A DNA stretch of 64,000 nt from Pinibacter soli (GTDB lineage Bacteria > Bacteroidota > Bacteroidia > Chitinophagales > Chitinophagaceae). How positions within the stretch are numbered: the first letter of the stretch is position 1; each line of letters opens with the position of its first letter. The stretch lies in contig NZ_JASBRG010000007.1 of NCBI RefSeq assembly GCF_029961145.1, forward strand, positions 2,832,189 to 2,896,188. The letters are read 5' to 3'. Below are positions 25,078 to 35,108 of this stretch, in pieces. The notes beneath the pieces were generated by a model, which was given only the letters and a program-made list of their open reading frames with translations, made no database searches and was not told the DNA's origin. The translations under genes were made by a program, and so were the position numbers.

Positions 25078-28000
25078 TCATCTCCAACTATGCACAAACA
25101 TTTTCTTGGAATACATTTTTCCGCCCTGCTCTATTCGCACCACATATACTCCACTCGCAAGCAGGCCCCCATTTATCAGCTGAATGTAATTTCCAACAAC
25201 ATTATTATAAGTTTGTTCAAATACTTTCTGACCAATATAGTTAAAAATTACCACCTTCATATCTCCGGCTTGTGATGCCACGAAGGAAAGGTTGAAAGTA
25301 CCGTTATTCGGATTTGGCCATATTACCACCGGATCAATGTCTGCATTGCCACTGCCATAAAAGATCTCATTTGAATACATAATGCAGCCGCTGGTAGTGG
25401 TATCAACAAGTTTGTAAGTGCCTCCTTGTCTAACTAAGTATGTTGATGCATTTGCGCCAGGTATCGGTGCGTTATTCAGCAACCATTGCAATTTTCCGCC
25501 TGTAGATGAGGTGCTGGTAAACATGGTGCCTGTGAGCATAATAGTAGGTGCCACCGGCGAAGCTGTCGTGGCATCTATCACAATGCGATTGCTTTCGCAA
25601 TTAGCCAAACGCAACTTCATGTCGTAGAGGTAATAATAGAAATTCTGATAATCTGCGGTTAATCCGGCACTGTTACCAATGACAGAGAATACGCCAGGAA
25701 TGGTAAACGGATATGGCTTGGATGTAACGCCATTGTTTCTATATAAAGTAGCTCCGTTACTTAGCGAAAAAATAATTACATGTTTACCCGCCGGAATGGA
25801 AAGACCAACATTAAACACTGCTCCATTATCGGAGTTGTCAGTTCCTTGTGTTGCATAGACGTCAATTGTTGTCGTAGACAGCGTTACATACGAGTAGGAA
25901 CCGTTTGCCGCATTTGTATTGGATGTATCTGCAACAATGAAGGTTACTTTACCGGAGTGGCCCACAAATAGTTTTGCCGTTTCAAGCGTTAGCGGAACAC
26001 TGGCAGTAAATCCGATAAACTGGCCGCCGTCAGTCATGTAGCTGCCAACACCCAATGTACTCTTATCGGCAGGCCCGATGCTGAGTTTGGTGTCATTTTT
26101 TGCGAGATAATATTTTTTGTCAGTCGTGACCACATTCGTTGCAACATAGCTTCCTGTTGCGATGGGCGTCGTAGAAGTTGCGCTGGTGTACCAATTGTAC
26201 ACATTACCGCTTCCTGAACTTGAATCGGCAATGAGTGAAACATTATCCGTTCCACAAATCACTACCCTTCCTGCAGCATCGTTTGTTTTGCCATTTATAA
26301 TCACGCTTGTTGTAGTCGCGTCATTGGTCGTATTTTGATCTGATGTGAAAGAGGTAGACGCAGTTATGCTATATGTGCCGGCGGCCGACAATGCTACCGG
26401 AGTTTGCAATGTAAAGTCTTTATAGCTGTTTGCCGGTATCGTGTCGGGATATGTTCCCGTAAGAGTAGCAACTGTTGTTGTGCCGTTTTTCACGACAACA
26501 GTAACAGGGATATTCTTAGCAGCAACGCTTCCAAAATTTTTAATTCGCAAGGTTATGTATTGTGCTGCATTTACGCAGTAACCTGAACTTGGCGCTACAA
26601 CCTGAAGCACGCCAAAATCAATTGACGAAGAAACAACCTTGACTGTGTAATCCTGCGTTTCTCCCTTTGAATAAGTACCGCAGGTTTTTATGTCATTGAT
26701 ATTAGTAGTTTCCTGTGCAACAATTCGCATTAAGAAATTCGTACCAGGAGTAATGGTTAAAGGCGTTTGAATAGTGCCCGTAAAACTTCCTCCTTTGTTC
26801 AGAACGCCGCTTTGCGCCACCATTTCACCGGCATCATCAAAATCTCCATCCTGGTTATAGTCGATAAAGATTTTAATCATAGACGAGGCGCTTGTTGCGT
26901 CGCAACTCCCCACAGTTATACCGAATGGAACACTTTGATTTGGCTCCAGGTTTAATATAGAACCCCTGTTATCTGTATAAGTTGTACAGGATGTAGTGTT
27001 GGAATAATTGAGACTACCCATTGTGACACGCTCAATCCTGGTGCCGCCGCTGTTTAGCGCACCTGAAGCGCACGCCGTATTTCCGCCCACGCCACTAATG
27101 ATGAGCGAATATGCCTGAGAACCTCTGTTCAAAGTGCCTTTATGAGTAACGATCACAAGACTGGTATCACCGGGAGTTGAATTATCCACTTCTACTCTTT
27201 CCACATTGTCAGTAATGTTATCTCCCTTTGTTGCCGCATTAGCAGGATTTGCGACATCCAATATCCACGGCAGAAAAGCAGTAGTCCCGGTTTTGATCCT
27301 AAGATCAAGATCATTCACCAGTTTCTTTGTACGGTTATTCAAAGTATTGGCGTGATCGACCGTAGCTTTTGGATCTGTCCATACTATTGTTGCCATTAGT
27401 TTTCCTTTGCCGGATGCCACAACTTTTATCGTGTCTGATTTCCCGTTTTGCAAAACTTTTTCATAGATCTGCTGATCGGTATTGTTGGAAGTGATAACAG
27501 CAGCGGCTTTTATCATATCAATCAAACCCCAGCCAAACTGATAATCGGGACCCGCAGATGGGCCAGACTCATCAGCAGTATGTATAACGATTGCTTTGAG
27601 TGTTGAAGCACGCAAAAATGTACCGCTGTGGCTTCTAGAATAAAGTTCCTGTAAAAGAAACAGCGAACCCGTTGCTGCAGGCGACGCCATTGACGTTCCG
27701 CTTAATGTACCGTAAGCTGTGTTAGAACCCGCGAAGCAGGAAGTAACATTCAATCCATCGGCCACAACGTCGGGCTTTATGCGCCCATCATCTGTTGGCC
27801 CCCATGCGCTGAATGTTGTCATCACCACATCCGCAGGTTTTCCATAGCCACTTGTAATAGGATTTACAGCACCGATCGTCAAAATATTTTTAGCTACGCC
27901 TGTAGTCGCAATAATATCGTAGCCGTCATTGTTGCTTATGCCCGCCGGTCTTGGACCTGCATTGTAAAATGTTCCGTTCTGATCCATGCGCCAGTACGTG

Positions 28001-28824
28001 GCACCTACCGCCGGACCGTTTTCAATGCGACTGTTTCCCCCTGCTTTTACTATAAGATAATAGGGGGCATTGTATGCTATAGAATCCCATAGTTGCGTGT
28101 TATCGTCGTAGTATCCAAACTTGTAATCTTCTGTTGCATTTGGCGCACCCCAGAACTCCCATCTCTTGTTGTCACTGTTATACACCCAACCGGCATTGTA
28201 AGCGTAAGAGTGATTTGACAACAACAAATTTGGCGCTTCAGCCATCATTTCCGACATGTCGTTATTAAAATCGTATGCGATAAGCTGCTGCGCACCAAAC
28301 GCCATGCCTTTTACCACAGGATTTACGCCGGATGCAATCATCGTACCGGCTACGTGTGTGGGGTGATCATCAACAGATGTAGGAACATCTTTTTGAGCAA
28401 CTCTTCCGGTTAACTCTACGTGCGATAAACGCACGCCGCTACCATCCCACACCGCCATCTTTCCTTTCATGTTATCGGATGAGCCCGACAAACTTAAACC
28501 TGTAGAACCTCCTGCCCACAAAGAGCTTGTACCTATTGTAGCTGCTGAAATAATATTATTCTGAGTGCTTAAATAAAGTGGAAGTCCTAAATGATCCGTT
28601 CCTACCAATTGCATGATCTGCCCGTTTTTGCCATGCTTAAGCATTGGCCAGTTTCTCTCTTTTGACAGAGTAAGTAATTTAGAGAAGGTCAAACGCTCTT
28701 TTTCAGCCTGCAATTTTGCACCTTGCTGCAACACAGAAGCATTTGTATTTACCTGGGAAAAACCTTTACTAACAATTCCTAAACAAAAAAAGAAAGTAAA
28801 GCCGATCAAAAGATTCCTTCTCAT
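25078..28824 (-). CDS. Secreted subtilisin-like (S8) protease with type IX sorting domain
   Basis: 1,248 residues from the Met at 28824 (three codons inside a longer start at 28833), opening signal peptide RRNLLIGFTFFFCLGIVSKGFSQ. The S8 domain has the catalytic Asp in AVWDGSGVRLSHVEL, His in DDHPTHVAGTM and Ser in GTSMASPAATG. After it come a P/CUB-like segment, a GEVED domain (FIDYNQDGDFDDAGEMV), a CARDB-type domain (SVAAKNIPVTVVVKNG) and a C-terminal type IX secretion signal (VVIWPNPNNGTFNLSF..KMYSKKMFVHSW). It should be exported by the Por/type IX system and anchored or released at the surface to digest proteins. Confidence 0.93.
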   Translation of the reverse strand: MRRNLLIGFTFFFCLGIVSKGFSQVNTNASVLQQGAKLQAEKERLTFSKLLTLSKERNWPMLKHGKNGQIMQLVGTDHLGLPLYLSTQNNIISAATIGTSSLWAGGSTGLSLSGSSDNMKGKMAVWDGSGVRLSHVELTGRVAQKDVPTSVDDHPTHVAGTMIASGVNPVVKGMAFGAQQLIAYDFNNDMSEMMAEAPNLLLSNHSYAYNAGWVYNSDNKRWEFWGAPNATEDYKFGYYDDNTQLWDSIAYNAPYYLIVKAGGNSRIENGPAVGATYWRMDQNGTFYNAGPRPAGISNNDGYDIIATTGVAKNILTIGAVNPITSGYGKPADVVMTTFSAWGPTDDGRIKPDVVADGLNVTSCFAGSNTAYGTLSGTSMASPAATGSLFLLQELYSRSHSGTFLRASTLKAIVIHTADESGPSAGPDYQFGWGLIDMIKAAAVITSNNTDQQIYEKVLQNGKSDTIKVVASGKGKLMATIVWTDPKATVDHANTLNNRTKKLVNDLDLRIKTGTTAFLPWILDVANPANAATKGDNITDNVERVEVDNSTPGDTSLVIVTHKGTLNRGSQAYSLIISGVGGNTACASGALNSGGTRIERVTMGSLNYSNTTSCTTYTDNRGSILNLEPNQSVPFGITVGSCDATSASSMIKIFIDYNQDGDFDDAGEMVAQSGVLNKGGSFTGTIQTPLTITPGTNFLMRIVAQETTNINDIKTCGTYSKGETQDYTVKVVSSSIDFGVLQVVAPSSGYCVNAAQYITLRIKNFGSVAAKNIPVTVVVKNGTTTVATLTGTYPDTIPANSYKDFTLQTPVALSAAGTYSITASTSFTSDQNTTNDATTTSVIINGKTNDAAGRVVICGTDNVSLIADSSSGSGNVYNWYTSATSTTPIATGSYVATNVVTTDKKYYLAKNDTKLSIGPADKSTLGVGSYMTDGGQFIGFTASVPLTLETAKLFVGHSGKVTFIVADTSNTNAANGSYSYVTLSTTTIDVYATQGTDNSDNGAVFNVGLSIPAGKHVIIFSLSNGATLYRNNGVTSKPYPFTIPGVFSVIGNSAGLTADYQNFYYYLYDMKLRLANCESNRIVIDATTASPVAPTIMLTGTMFTSTSSTGGKLQWLLNNAPIPGANASTYLVRQGGTYKLVDTTTSGCIMYSNEIFYGSGNADIDPVVIWPNPNNGTFNLSFVASQAGDMKVVIFNYIGQKVFEQTYNNVVGNYIQLINGGLLASGVYVVRIEQGGKMYSKKMFVHSWR

Positions 28825-28961
28825 AAAGTGCATGCTAAAAAGTATAAAAAGATTAGTAACCTAAAGTACGATTAATTTCATAGGCTTTAACAATTGACCT
28901 ACATTAGTTTGCAGAAACAACCGCTGTTAACAATTGTTTTAAAAACGCTTAAATTAATGTC

Positions 28962-29411
28962 ATGAATATCAAGCATCTTACGTTGATTTTTACCGCTGCT
29001 GTTACCTTTTTTACCCTGTCATTCAAAGCTAAGTCCAAACAGGGATTGGAGGGATATATCTATTTTCTCTCCGGAAACAGAATGCCATCACCGGATGTAA
29101 AACCGGTGCAACCTTCAGGATATTCGACTACGTTATTTATTTATGAACTTACCAATCGCAACCAGGTATCTGCCATTAATCATTCGCCTTTTTACAGCAA
29201 TATTTTTACCAAACTTGTTAAAACCGTAAAATCAAACGACAAAGGTTACTTTAAAGTGAAATTACCTCCCGGCCATTATTCATTGTTTGTAAAAAAAGAT
29301 ACCGCTTTCTATGCCAATTTATTTGAAGGAGATAATATCAATCCCGTAAAAGTAGAAGCAGGCAAGTTCACTCAGGTGAAAATGAATGTGGACTATGATG
29401 CAGTTTATTAA
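28962..29411 (+). CDS. Exported small beta-domain protein, unknown function
   Basis: 149 residues. Signal peptide (KHLTLIFTAAVTFFTLSFKA), then one compact beta domain with GLEGYIYFLSGNRMP, SNDKGYFKVKLPPGHYSLFVKKD and VKVEAGKFTQVKMNVDY, the pattern of carboxypeptidase-regulatory-like (Ig-type) domains. The middle of the sheet is interrupted by an insertion with INHSPFYSNIF. It is a stand-alone version; function unknown. Confidence 0.75.
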   Translation: MNIKHLTLIFTAAVTFFTLSFKAKSKQGLEGYIYFLSGNRMPSPDVKPVQPSGYSTTLFIYELTNRNQVSAINHSPFYSNIFTKLVKTVKSNDKGYFKVKLPPGHYSLFVKKDTAFYANLFEGDNINPVKVEAGKFTQVKMNVDYDAVY

Positions 29412-29549
29412 TTTGAAAATTTGAAAATGTTTTTATGCGAAGATGTTGAGAGTATTTTATCACCATGTTGGGCAGCGGAGAAATTGCTGCTTTTTGGGGA
29501 TATGCACACCCCAATTTTCAAATCTTCAAATTTTCAAATTTTCAAATTA
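29410..29549. repeat. Word-repeat inverted repeat, TTTGAAAAT type
   Basis: Left arm 29410-29429 (AATTTGAAAATTTGAAAATG); right arm 29512-29549 made of four TTTTCAAAT units. It overlaps the stop codon of the preceding gene. Confidence 0.85.
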
Positions 29550-29581
29550 CCTTCGGTGTAATTTAAGAAGATAAGGAGCGG

Positions 29582-32500
29582 ATGAATCTGGATAATTTGT
29601 TAGCACAGTACAAGGATAACCCCCGCATTTTTCAGATTGCGGACAGGTTTACTATGTCGCAACCTCAGCGACTTTTTCTAAAAAATCTTTACGGCAGTTC
29701 TCCCGAGTTTGTAATTACTTCTATTTTTCAGCATTCGGCATGCGAGCAACTGAATCATGTTGTTGTACTGAACGATGCTGAAGAAGCGGCGTATTTTCAC
29801 AACACACTGGAGAATCTCACCAATGCGCTTGACTTGTTTTATTTCCCTTCTTCGTTTAAGAACCGGAAAAATTTCAGGTTGCTGAACAGCAGTCATGTAA
29901 TGCTGCGAACAGAGGCGCTCACAAAGATTTCAGCAGGTGGCAATAAGAAAATATTGATCACCTACCCTGAGGCATTGTTTGAAAAAGTAGTGCTTCCAAA
30001 AACATTAAGTGGCAATATCATTTCTATCAAAACAAATGATACGCTGAATGTAAACAGCCTGCTGGAATTATTGGTGGATCTCGGCTTCACAAGAACTGAT
30101 TTCGTTTACGAGCCGGGACAATTTGCAATACGCGGCGGCATTTTGGACATCTATTCTTTTGGTAATGAAAAACCTTACCGGGTAGAATTGTTTGGCAACG
30201 ATGTCGACTCAATTCGCATATTCGACCCCGAAACACAGTTGAGTGAAAGGAAATTGCTTCAGGTAAATATTATTCCGAACGTGGAAACGCAGTTTGAAAC
30301 CGGCGACAAGGTTTCACTATTTGAGTTTCTTCCGGAAAACACCGTTTGCTGGGTGCAGGATTGGGATGTGATAAAAGATAAAATCCTTACACAGGAAGAG
30401 GACCTCGAATTGTACATTACCAACGTACAACCTTTACAGGCAAAGAAACAGGACAGCGACGATGATGTGTTGGAAAAAACCAACATCACGAAAGACGATT
30501 TTGTTCCCGGTGCAGAAATCGAAAAACAACTTGCTACACGACATATCGCAGAGTTCGGCGGAAGAAATACCATGCCAGCGGGACTTACGTATGAAATAGA
30601 ATTCAACACAAAATCGCAGCCTTCCTTCAACAGACAATTTGACCTTCTGATAAAAGATCTGAAAAGCTGGGAAACGAAGAAATACGGCATTTACATTTTT
30701 GCTGAAAATCCGCGTCAGCTTGAAAGATTGCACAGCATCTTCACCGACTTGAAAGTAGAGATACAATTTGTTCCCGTTGCCATTTCTATTTACAAAGGTT
30801 TTATTGACGAAGATGTAAAGGCGGTATGTTATACCGACCACCAGATCTTCCAGCGTTATCATAAGTACAAGGTTAAACAGGCCTACAACAAAAGCAAAGC
30901 ACTTACAATACGTACCTTGCGTGAGTTGCAGCCTGGCGACTATGTAACACATATCGACCACGGGGTAGGCGTATACAGTGGTTTGCAAAAATTGGAGGTA
31001 AATGGCAAACTGCAGGAAGCTGTTCGTATCATTTACAAAGACAGCGACATCTTGTATGTAAACATCAACTCCCTTCATAAAATTGCCAAATATACCGGCA
31101 AGGAAGGAAGCGTGCCGAAAGTAAATAAACTCGGCAGCGATGTTTGGAACAAATTAAAAGAGAAAACAAAAGTTAAGGTTAAAGAAATTGCATTTGACCT
31201 TATCAAATTATACGCACAACGTAAAGCGCAACTGGGCTTTGCACACACGCCTGACACCTACATGCAAACGGAGCTGGAAGCATCTTTTATTTATGAAGAC
31301 ACTCCGGACCAAAGCAAGGCAACGGCAGATGTAAAGCGTGATATGGAAGCGCCGTCACCAATGGACAGACTGGTCTGCGGTGATGTAGGCTTTGGTAAAA
31401 CAGAAATTGCTGTACGTGCAGCTTTCAAATCATGCACAGATGGCAAACAAGCCGCGATCCTGGTTCCTACCACTATTCTTGCTTTTCAGCACTACAAAAC
31501 ATTTAAAGAGCGTTTAAAAGATTTTCCTGTAACCGTTGATTATCTGAACCGTTTCAAATCTGCCAAAGAGAAAAAAGAAACGTTGAAGAAGCTGGAAGAA
31601 GGAAAAATCGATATCATCGTTGGTACACATGCATTACTTAGCAAAGACATCAAGTTCAAAGATCTTGGCGTGATGATCATTGACGAGGAGCAAAAGTTTG
31701 GCGTAGCCGCAAAAGAAAAATTAAAAACGCTGCGCACAACTGTTGACAGCTTAACACTAACGGCAACACCTATCCCAAGAACATTGCAATTCAGTTTGAT
31801 GGGCGCAAGAGATTTGAGTATCATCAACACACCCCCGCCAAACAGGCAACCAATACAAACAGAAGTTGCTGTCTTCAATGAAGATTTTATCCGTGATGCT
31901 ATTTACTACGAAACTGAGCGTGGCGGCCAGGTTTTCTTTATTCATAACCGTGTACATGGCCTTGCGGAAATGAGTGCGTTGATTCAAAGGCTTTGTCCGG
32001 ATCTAAGCGTTGGTTTTGCACATGGACAATTGGAAGGGCACGAACTGGAAGAAAGAATACTTGATTTCATCGAAAGAAAATATGACGTGCTGGTTTGTAC
32101 TAATATCGTGGAAAGCGGCGTGGACATACCTAATGTGAACACCATCATCATCAACAATGCGCACCATTTTGGCTTGAGCGATCTGCACCAATTACGTGGT
32201 CGTGTGGGCCGGAGCAATAAGAAAGCGTTCTGTTATCTTATGGGGCCGCCAATGAGCACGCTGCCAACAGACAGCCGCAAACGCTTGCAAACACTGGAGC
32301 AACACAGTGACCTCGGAAGTGGTTTCCAGATTGCGATGCGCGACCTCGACATTCGCGGCGCGGGAAATATGCTGGGTGGTGAACAAAGTGGCTTTATGGC
32401 AGAGATTGGTTTTGAGATGTACCAAAAAGTTTTGGATGAAGCCATCAAAGAATTAAAGCGTACCGAATTCCGCGAGTTGTTTAAAAATGAAATTCAGCAG

Positions 32501-33007
32501 CAGGATGACTTTGTACATGATTGTACGATTGATACTGATCTTGAAATATTAATTCCGGATAGTTACGTAGAAAGCATTACAGAAAGGCTATCACTATACA
32601 CCAGACTGGACAACTGCGAAAATGAAGAAGAGCTGCTTGCCTTCCATTCAGAAATGGGCGATCGCTTCGGACCGATACCGCAACAAGTGGAAGATCTTTT
32701 CATAACCGTTCGCTGCCGTAGATTGGCTGTTGAAATAGGTTTTGAGAAAATGACTTTGAAGAATGAAACGTTTCGCTGCTATTTCATCAACAAAAATGAT
32801 TCGCCTTATTTTGAATCTGTACTTTTCAAAAACGTATTGGATTACCTGCAAACAGGTACAAACAAAGCAAGATTAAAACAAACGGGTAAAAACTTCCTGA
32901 TGGTGGTTGAGGATGTAAAAGATATGGATACAATGCATCGTTTTTTAGCAAGAATGGCGAAGGCTGTGGCACCGAAAGAAGACACGCCGATGGCTAGTAG
33001 CCGGTAG
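29582..33007 (+). CDS. mfd: Transcription-repair coupling factor
   Basis: 1,141 residues, Mfd translocase that removes stalled RNA polymerase and recruits UvrA. N-terminal UvrB-like module, then the CarD-like polymerase-binding domain (GDYVTHIDHGVGVYSGLQ near 460), the Walker A motif CGDVGFGKTEIA, the DEEQ box in IIDEEQKFGV, further helicase motifs (TATPIPRTLQ, ESGVDIPNVNT, QLRGRVGRSNKKAF) and the C-terminal UvrA-blocking domain. A strong ribosome site (AAGGAG) is 6 bases before the ATG. Slightly shorter than Escherichia Mfd (1,148). Confidence 0.97.
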   Translation: MNLDNLLAQYKDNPRIFQIADRFTMSQPQRLFLKNLYGSSPEFVITSIFQHSACEQLNHVVVLNDAEEAAYFHNTLENLTNALDLFYFPSSFKNRKNFRLLNSSHVMLRTEALTKISAGGNKKILITYPEALFEKVVLPKTLSGNIISIKTNDTLNVNSLLELLVDLGFTRTDFVYEPGQFAIRGGILDIYSFGNEKPYRVELFGNDVDSIRIFDPETQLSERKLLQVNIIPNVETQFETGDKVSLFEFLPENTVCWVQDWDVIKDKILTQEEDLELYITNVQPLQAKKQDSDDDVLEKTNITKDDFVPGAEIEKQLATRHIAEFGGRNTMPAGLTYEIEFNTKSQPSFNRQFDLLIKDLKSWETKKYGIYIFAENPRQLERLHSIFTDLKVEIQFVPVAISIYKGFIDEDVKAVCYTDHQIFQRYHKYKVKQAYNKSKALTIRTLRELQPGDYVTHIDHGVGVYSGLQKLEVNGKLQEAVRIIYKDSDILYVNINSLHKIAKYTGKEGSVPKVNKLGSDVWNKLKEKTKVKVKEIAFDLIKLYAQRKAQLGFAHTPDTYMQTELEASFIYEDTPDQSKATADVKRDMEAPSPMDRLVCGDVGFGKTEIAVRAAFKSCTDGKQAAILVPTTILAFQHYKTFKERLKDFPVTVDYLNRFKSAKEKKETLKKLEEGKIDIIVGTHALLSKDIKFKDLGVMIIDEEQKFGVAAKEKLKTLRTTVDSLTLTATPIPRTLQFSLMGARDLSIINTPPPNRQPIQTEVAVFNEDFIRDAIYYETERGGQVFFIHNRVHGLAEMSALIQRLCPDLSVGFAHGQLEGHELEERILDFIERKYDVLVCTNIVESGVDIPNVNTIIINNAHHFGLSDLHQLRGRVGRSNKKAFCYLMGPPMSTLPTDSRKRLQTLEQHSDLGSGFQIAMRDLDIRGAGNMLGGEQSGFMAEIGFEMYQKVLDEAIKELKRTEFRELFKNEIQQQDDFVHDCTIDTDLEILIPDSYVESITERLSLYTRLDNCENEEELLAFHSEMGDRFGPIPQQVEDLFITVRCRRLAVEIGFEKMTLKNETFRCYFINKNDSPYFESVLFKNVLDYLQTGTNKARLKQTGKNFLMVVEDVKDMDTMHRFLARMAKAVAPKEDTPMASSR

Positions 33008-33041
33008 CTTGTGTATAAAGCGATCAAATTTTTATAAATAA

Positions 33042-33084
33042 AGAGGCTGACTTTTTGGGGGCAGTTCAGTACGAGTCAGCCTCT
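33042..33084. terminator. Bidirectional terminator between mfd and DUF4870 gene
   Basis: Perfect 11-base stem AGAGGCTGACT / AGTCAGCCTCT between two convergent genes; T-rich on one side and A-rich on the other. Confidence 0.82.
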
Positions 33085-33134
33085 TCTATTTATAACTGTT
33101 ACACGTAAACCGCTAGCGACCTGCAACGCCCTCT

Positions 33135-33503
33135 CTATTTAATCAATCTCAACGTAAACGGATAACGATAAATTTTTCCCTCGTTGGCTCTAATGGTAGC
33201 AACGATTACACATACGAGCGCAAATAGTCCGACGATCCAGATAAGAAATAAACCAATGATCGTTATCGCGAGAACTATACATGCAATGACCATTGTTATT
33301 TGAAAGTTCAACGACTCTTTCGCGTGTGTGGCTACAAACTGCGACTCATCTTTTTTAATAAGATAAATAATGAGAGGAGCAAGAATAGAGGCAACGAATG
33401 TTAACAGGTGCGCCAGCATCGCAACGGTTTTTTCATCCTGTGTTGGAGCAACAACAGGATTCTCTGCTGATCCTAAAAAAGTTTTTTCAGTATTTGGGTC
33501 CAT
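33135..33503 (-). CDS. DUF4870 (Tic20-like) membrane protein
   Basis: 122 residues from the Met at 33503; the longer in-frame version begins in untranslated sequence. Polar start (DPNTEKTFLGSAENPVV), then three to four membrane spans: EKTVAMLAHLLTFVASILAPLIIYLIKKD, SLNFQITMVIACIVLAITIIGLFLIWIVGLFALVCVIVATIRAN. AHLLTF with later HAKESLNFQ is the DUF4870 signature. Function is unknown. Confidence 0.88.
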   Translation of the reverse strand: MDPNTEKTFLGSAENPVVAPTQDEKTVAMLAHLLTFVASILAPLIIYLIKKDESQFVATHAKESLNFQITMVIACIVLAITIIGLFLIWIVGLFALVCVIVATIRANEGKIYRYPFTLRLIK

Positions 33504-33749
33504 AAACGTTGTTTTGTTATAAGATAAAACGAATTGTTCGTCCTTGCAAGCAAATAGTTTCTGCACAGCAAGAAGGATGGAAAAGCCTTTGCTAATCAAT
33601 CTTTTCAGCGTTTTTTAATTGGATCCGCTTCTGTGAAATCTTTTTTTGCCAAAAAAATGGGCTATTTTGGAAACCTCTGATGTAACATTTTCTCTCTTCG
33701 CGTATCTAAATACTACAAACAACAAGAGTGCGTCAATTAAACTTTACGA

Positions 33750-34229
33750 ATGGACTTTGAACAGATATATAGTACCTACATGACGAAAATATTTCGTTTG
33801 TGCATGGGGTATATTAATGACGAAGAACATGCAAGAGATCTTACACAGGAAACCTTTATTTCGGTGTGGCAAAATCTCAACACGTTTAGGAACCAGGCAG
33901 ACTTGGGCACGTGGATCTACAAAATAGCCACCAATATTTGCTTAAGACGAATTGAGGTTGAGAAACGCCTAAAAACCACATCAATACCTATAACCTGCAA
34001 CCCTGCAGCAGAAACAGATCAGGTAACAGAAGAAAGACACAAATATCTCAGAGCATGTATCGCAGAATTGTCTGAGATAGACAGGCTCATCATTGGGTTA
34101 TTTCTGGAAGGAATACCGCAAGACAGAATCGCAGAGATTATGGGAATTAGCCATGCCAATGTGCGGGTTAAAGTGCACCGGATAAAAGAAGTGTTAACCC
34201 AAAAAATGAAAAAGAATGAACGGATTTGA
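33750..34229 (+). CDS. ECF-family RNA polymerase sigma factor
   Basis: 159 residues. Region 2 (MDFEQIYSTYMTKIFRLCMGYINDEEHARDLTQETFISVWQNL, residues 1-45) and region 4 (RACIAELSEIDRLIIGLFLEGIPQDRIAEIMGISHANVRVKVHRIKEVL) are complete. It would direct transcription of a small regulon in response to a signal. It is in an operon with two membrane proteins that overlap it (14 bases) and each other (ATGA), one of which should act as anti-sigma factor. Confidence 0.93.
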   Translation: MDFEQIYSTYMTKIFRLCMGYINDEEHARDLTQETFISVWQNLNTFRNQADLGTWIYKIATNICLRRIEVEKRLKTTSIPITCNPAAETDQVTEERHKYLRACIAELSEIDRLIIGLFLEGIPQDRIAEIMGISHANVRVKVHRIKEVLTQKMKKNERI

Positions 34230-34800
34230 TGAAATACAAGACATGTGGCTGGAGCAACCGTTAAAACGTGCCCCACAAGTGGAAGACATACGCGCAGCTA
34301 TAAAAAAATATAAGACAAAAACGAACCGTCCCCTCACAATTCAGATATCTCTATTGATGGTCTCACTTGCAGTATTTATCTATATGCTTTTGTGTGGGCC
34401 TTCTGTAACATTGACAGCACGCATCGGAATCCTGCTGTTTATCGTTAGCATCATTTATGGAGTATTTCTTAAAATAAACGCTGTTCTAAAAACCAGGCGA
34501 ATGCAGGTGCTGAGTGCCAAAGAATTTATTTCACAGTTAGAGGAAGAAAAAACGAAAACCTGTACCGGTTCTGCAAACGAACAGGCAAGAATTTTTATAC
34601 TTTTCTGCGTGGCTTATATTTTTTACATCTATGGAGGACTATCACAAAATATTACTGCTCTAATAATAACGTATAGTGCCATTGCTCTTATGCTGGGACT
34701 GTTGTGGTTTGTGATACGCCCTTATAGCGCCAGGAAGCGACGAAAAAGAATTCAATCTTTAATATCAAAGTTGGAACAAATAAAAAATGAAGAATTATGA
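34216..34800 (+). CDS. Membrane protein, probable anti-sigma factor
   Basis: 194 residues; its start codon lies inside the sigma gene. A cytoplasmic N-terminus of about 37 residues (GFDEIQDMWLEQPLKRAPQV..RAAIKKYKTKTN) is followed by two membrane spans, a middle polar part with EFISQLEEEKTK, two more spans, and a basic coil at the end. No zinc-finger HXXXCXXC anti-sigma motif is present. Coupling to the sigma gene is the main reason for the call; the family is not recognised. Confidence 0.65.
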   Translation: MNGFDEIQDMWLEQPLKRAPQVEDIRAAIKKYKTKTNRPLTIQISLLMVSLAVFIYMLLCGPSVTLTARIGILLFIVSIIYGVFLKINAVLKTRRMQVLSAKEFISQLEEEKTKTCTGSANEQARIFILFCVAYIFYIYGGLSQNITALIITYSAIALMLGLLWFVIRPYSARKRRKRIQSLISKLEQIKNEEL

Positions 34801-34979
34801 AAACCCTGGGTAAAAAGCAATATTTGCTACTCACTATTTCAAATCTTGTGATATTATTTAGTGTTTTGTTGCACCGGAGTAGCACGATAAGTGGAATATC
34901 TTATTGGGCAGTTGCAGGAATATTTTGTGGCTTAATATTGGGTTTTACCATTTGCCTGTGGCGTAAAAAAAACACCTGA
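34797..34979 (+). CDS. Two-span small membrane protein in ECF operon
   Basis: 60 residues. Two hydrophobic spans (YLLLTISNLVILFSVLL and SYWAVAGIFCGLILGFTICLW) with a basic end RKKNT. Its ATG overlaps the stop of the previous gene (ATGA), a sign of coupled translation. Function unknown; possibly a partner of the sensor/anti-sigma protein. Confidence 0.68.
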   Translation: MKTLGKKQYLLLTISNLVILFSVLLHRSSTISGISYWAVAGIFCGLILGFTICLWRKKNT

Positions 34980-35108
34980 AAAGCACCAAATTAAATTTCA
35001 CCTTTTGTTAATCGATCTTTATTAACATTCCGCGACTAAAGATTTTTATAAAAGGCATGAAAACATTCCCAAAGACAGTTAAATTTGGTTTATCAAAAAC
35101 ATCGTCTA

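Noticed and set aside
30434-31078. 214-codon minus-strand frame inside mfd
   Set aside because: Lies opposite conserved Mfd domains and shows no family features.
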